Shown piece by piece: positions 5,692 to 6,959 of a DNA stretch of 6,959 nucleotides. The DNA is from Candidatus Latescibacterota bacterium (GTDB lineage: Bacteria; Latescibacterota; UBA2968; GCA-2709665), in contig JASLMQ010000311.1 in assembly GCA_030746455.1 (NCBI GenBank), positions 1 to 6,959 on the forward strand, in the 5' to 3' direction. Numbering within the stretch: the first letter of the stretch is position 1; each line of letters starts with the position of its first letter. Under the pieces are notes generated by a model that saw only the letters and a program-made list of their open reading frames with translations, made no database searches and was not told the DNA's origin. The position numbers were made by a program, and so were the translations under genes.

Positions 5692-6432
5692 ATGCACATC
5701 TGCCTATCCCTAACGGTCTCCGAATCCAAACGCCTCATCGGCAAGGGTGTCGCCGCGGCCGATTTCGTTCGCCGCGCCGTGGAGGAAGGAACCTTCGCCA
5801 TGGGCTCCGGCACCACCAACGGCTACGTCTACGAGGAGATCACGGGCGAAGAGATCCCTAAGCTCGAGTTCGTCACGGGGAGGACGCTGCCATCCGACTA
5901 TGACGGCCCCGAGTTCTCCTACAACCATCCCGATCTCATCATCCGGAAGGGCGAGCGGCTGAAGATCAAGCTCGATGAAGCGCTGGCCGACATGCAGGCA
6001 GGTGACGTCTACGTCAAGGGCGTGAACGCCCTGAACTACGAGCGCAACCAGGCCGCCGTGCTCGTCGGTCACCCCACCGGGGGCGGCGTGGGCGCCGCGA
6101 TCGGCACCGTCGTCGCGCGTCGGATCTGCTATCTGCACCCGGTGGGCCTGGAGAAGAACGTCTGTGCTGACCTCCACGAGGTCGCCGAGCGGCTCAGCCT
6201 GGACCCGGACGCCCGGGGCTCCAACCTCTGGGTGGTCCCCGGCGTGATCTTCACGGAGATCGAGGCCCTCGAGGTGCTGTCCGGCGTCGAGGCCATCCAG
6301 ATCGGCGCCGGCGGCGTGGGTGGGGCCGAAGGCGCGGTCTGGCTCGCCCTCTTCGGAGCGTCCGGCCAGTTGGACAAGGCACAGGCCGTGATCGACGAGG
6401 TCCGCGGCGAACCGCTCTTCACGGAAGCATAA
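5692..6432 (+). CDS. Conserved-looking protein of unknown function, possibly NagB/RpiA/CoA-transferase-like fold
   Basis: I do not recognise this 246-residue protein as a named family. It has no signal peptide or clear membrane helix and should be cytoplasmic. The opening, a Lys-rich helix followed by EEGTFAMGSGTTNGYVYEEI (31-50), resembles the phosphate-binding G-x-G-T-T loop of the NagB/RpiA/CoA-transferase superfamily. The block GDVYVKGVNALNYERNQAAV (104-123), then LVGHPTGGGVGAAIG (124-138) and CYLHPVGLEKNV (146-157), recalls the order seen in LUD- and RpiA-like proteins, where a G-x-N-A segment precedes a V-G-x-K segment. A second glycine-rich stretch, IGAGGVGGAEGAV (204-216), lies near the C-terminus. 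These similarities are by eye, and the fold is inference. The protein appears intact. Its stop overlaps the start of the downstream membrane protein by one base, which suggests translational coupling and a shared role. Confidence 0.65.
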   Translation: MHICLSLTVSESKRLIGKGVAAADFVRRAVEEGTFAMGSGTTNGYVYEEITGEEIPKLEFVTGRTLPSDYDGPEFSYNHPDLIIRKGERLKIKLDEALADMQAGDVYVKGVNALNYERNQAAVLVGHPTGGGVGAAIGTVVARRICYLHPVGLEKNVCADLHEVAERLSLDPDARGSNLWVVPGVIFTEIEALEVLSGVEAIQIGAGGVGGAEGAVWLALFGASGQLDKAQAVIDEVRGEPLFTEA

Positions 6433-6959
6433 TGGGGCAAGTGAGGGCTCGAGACGGGGTCACGGTCCGAGCCGTGATCCTCGGGTTGCTGGTGGTATGC
6501 GCCATCGCCGTGTGGGCCACGTACGTGGAGCTCCACGCACGGTCGTCCCGGCTGACCATGGGGCACTTCCCCCTTGCCCTCTTCGCCCTTCTCCTGGTTC
6601 TGCTCACCGCGAATCCGCTCCTCGGCCGCCTGGGCGTCCAACGCCTGGCGCCCACCGAGCTGATCGTGATCGTGTCGATGGGGCTGGTCGGTGCTGTGAT
6701 GCCCGTCGACGGCATCGTGGGCTACCTGCTGGGGATCATATCCAGCTTCACCTACTTCGCAACCCCGGAGAACCAGTGGGCGGAGTACTTCCATCCCCAT
6801 CTCCAGGACTGGCTGGTTCCGAGAGGCAACGAGCCCGTCTGGCGCCAGTTCTTCGAGGGGAGTCTGACCGGCCAGGCGATCCCCTGGTCGATGTGGGCGA
6901 TCCCCCTCCTCTGGTGGGCGGCCTTCGTCGGCGCGCTTCTGTGGGTTTCTGCCTGCGTG
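6432..6959 (+). CDS. DUF6785-type multi-pass membrane protein, N-terminal part (cut by the window end)
   Basis: The frame starts at ATG 6432, which shares its A with the preceding TAA, and stays open to the last base (176 residues, 3' end missing). A weak GGAAG at 6423-6427 precedes it; an in-frame GTG at 6441 is an alternative start. Hydrophobic segments are at about residues 14-32, 46-64, 77-110 (probably two passes) and 155-176, so it sits in the inner membrane. The conserved-looking block FATPENQWAEYFHPHLQDWL (109-128), followed by VPRG and then FFEGSLTGQAIPW (140-152), matches my memory of DUF6785/DUF6784 proteins, which are common in planctomycetes and related environmental genomes and have no assigned function. 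A transporter-like role is only a guess. Coupling to the gene before it is the best functional clue. Confidence 0.75.
   Translation, partial: MGQVRARDGVTVRAVILGLLVVCAIAVWATYVELHARSSRLTMGHFPLALFALLLVLLTANPLLGRLGVQRLAPTELIVIVSMGLVGAVMPVDGIVGYLLGIISSFTYFATPENQWAEYFHPHLQDWLVPRGNEPVWRQFFEGSLTGQAIPWSMWAIPLLWWAAFVGALLWVSACV

Overview
The window is GC-rich bacterial chromosomal DNA with six co-directional genes on the + strand. The first is cut by the left edge and the last by the right edge. I see no rRNA, tRNA, CRISPR array, transposase or phage gene. The gene mix is an ADP-ribosylglycohydrolase fused to beta-rich modules, a DegT-type aminotransferase, a nitrilase, an FG-GAP/VCBS propeller protein and a DUF6785-type membrane protein. 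From family knowledge, this fits large genomes of uncultured or environmental lineages in the Planctomycetota, Armatimonadota, Poribacteria or Latescibacterota sphere. That placement is inference only, because the window holds no phylogenetic marker.

Layout: (1) 1-1827, 3' part of an ADP-ribosylglycohydrolase-family protein with two extra C-terminal beta-type regions. (2) 1874-3151, DegT/DnrJ/EryC1/StrS PLP-dependent aminotransferase, 46 bases downstream and probably in the same transcript. (3) 3152-3332, a spacer filled by two inverted arrays of a 7-base repeat (GGCAGAN). (4) 3333-4292, nitrilase with a complete E-K-E-C catalytic set. (5) 4293-4421, a spacer with a 9-base tandem repeat. (6) 4422-5477, a seven-repeat FG-GAP/VCBS beta-propeller without a signal peptide. 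(7) 5478-5691, a second spacer with the same 7-base repeat family in inverted arrays, plus three hairpins. (8) 5692-6432, a conserved-looking protein of unknown function that may have a NagB/RpiA/CoA-transferase-like fold. (9) 6432-6959, N-terminal part of a multi-pass membrane protein of the DUF6785 type, whose start overlaps the previous stop by one base.

Four internal starts have a good Shine-Dalgarno sequence 6-8 bases upstream of an ATG. This moves four genes to later starts than the longest open frames suggest. No convincing sigma-70 promoter or intrinsic terminator was found, so how the block is divided into transcripts is unresolved. The enzymes suggest small-molecule turnover: glycosidic ADP-ribosyl or N-glycoside cleavage, sugar or cyclitol amination, and nitrile hydrolysis. 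Nothing in the sequence shows that they form one pathway. The most distinctive non-coding signal is the heptad-repeat inverted element, present in two of the three larger gaps. The most interesting protein is the uncharacterised one at 5692-6432, coupled to the membrane protein.
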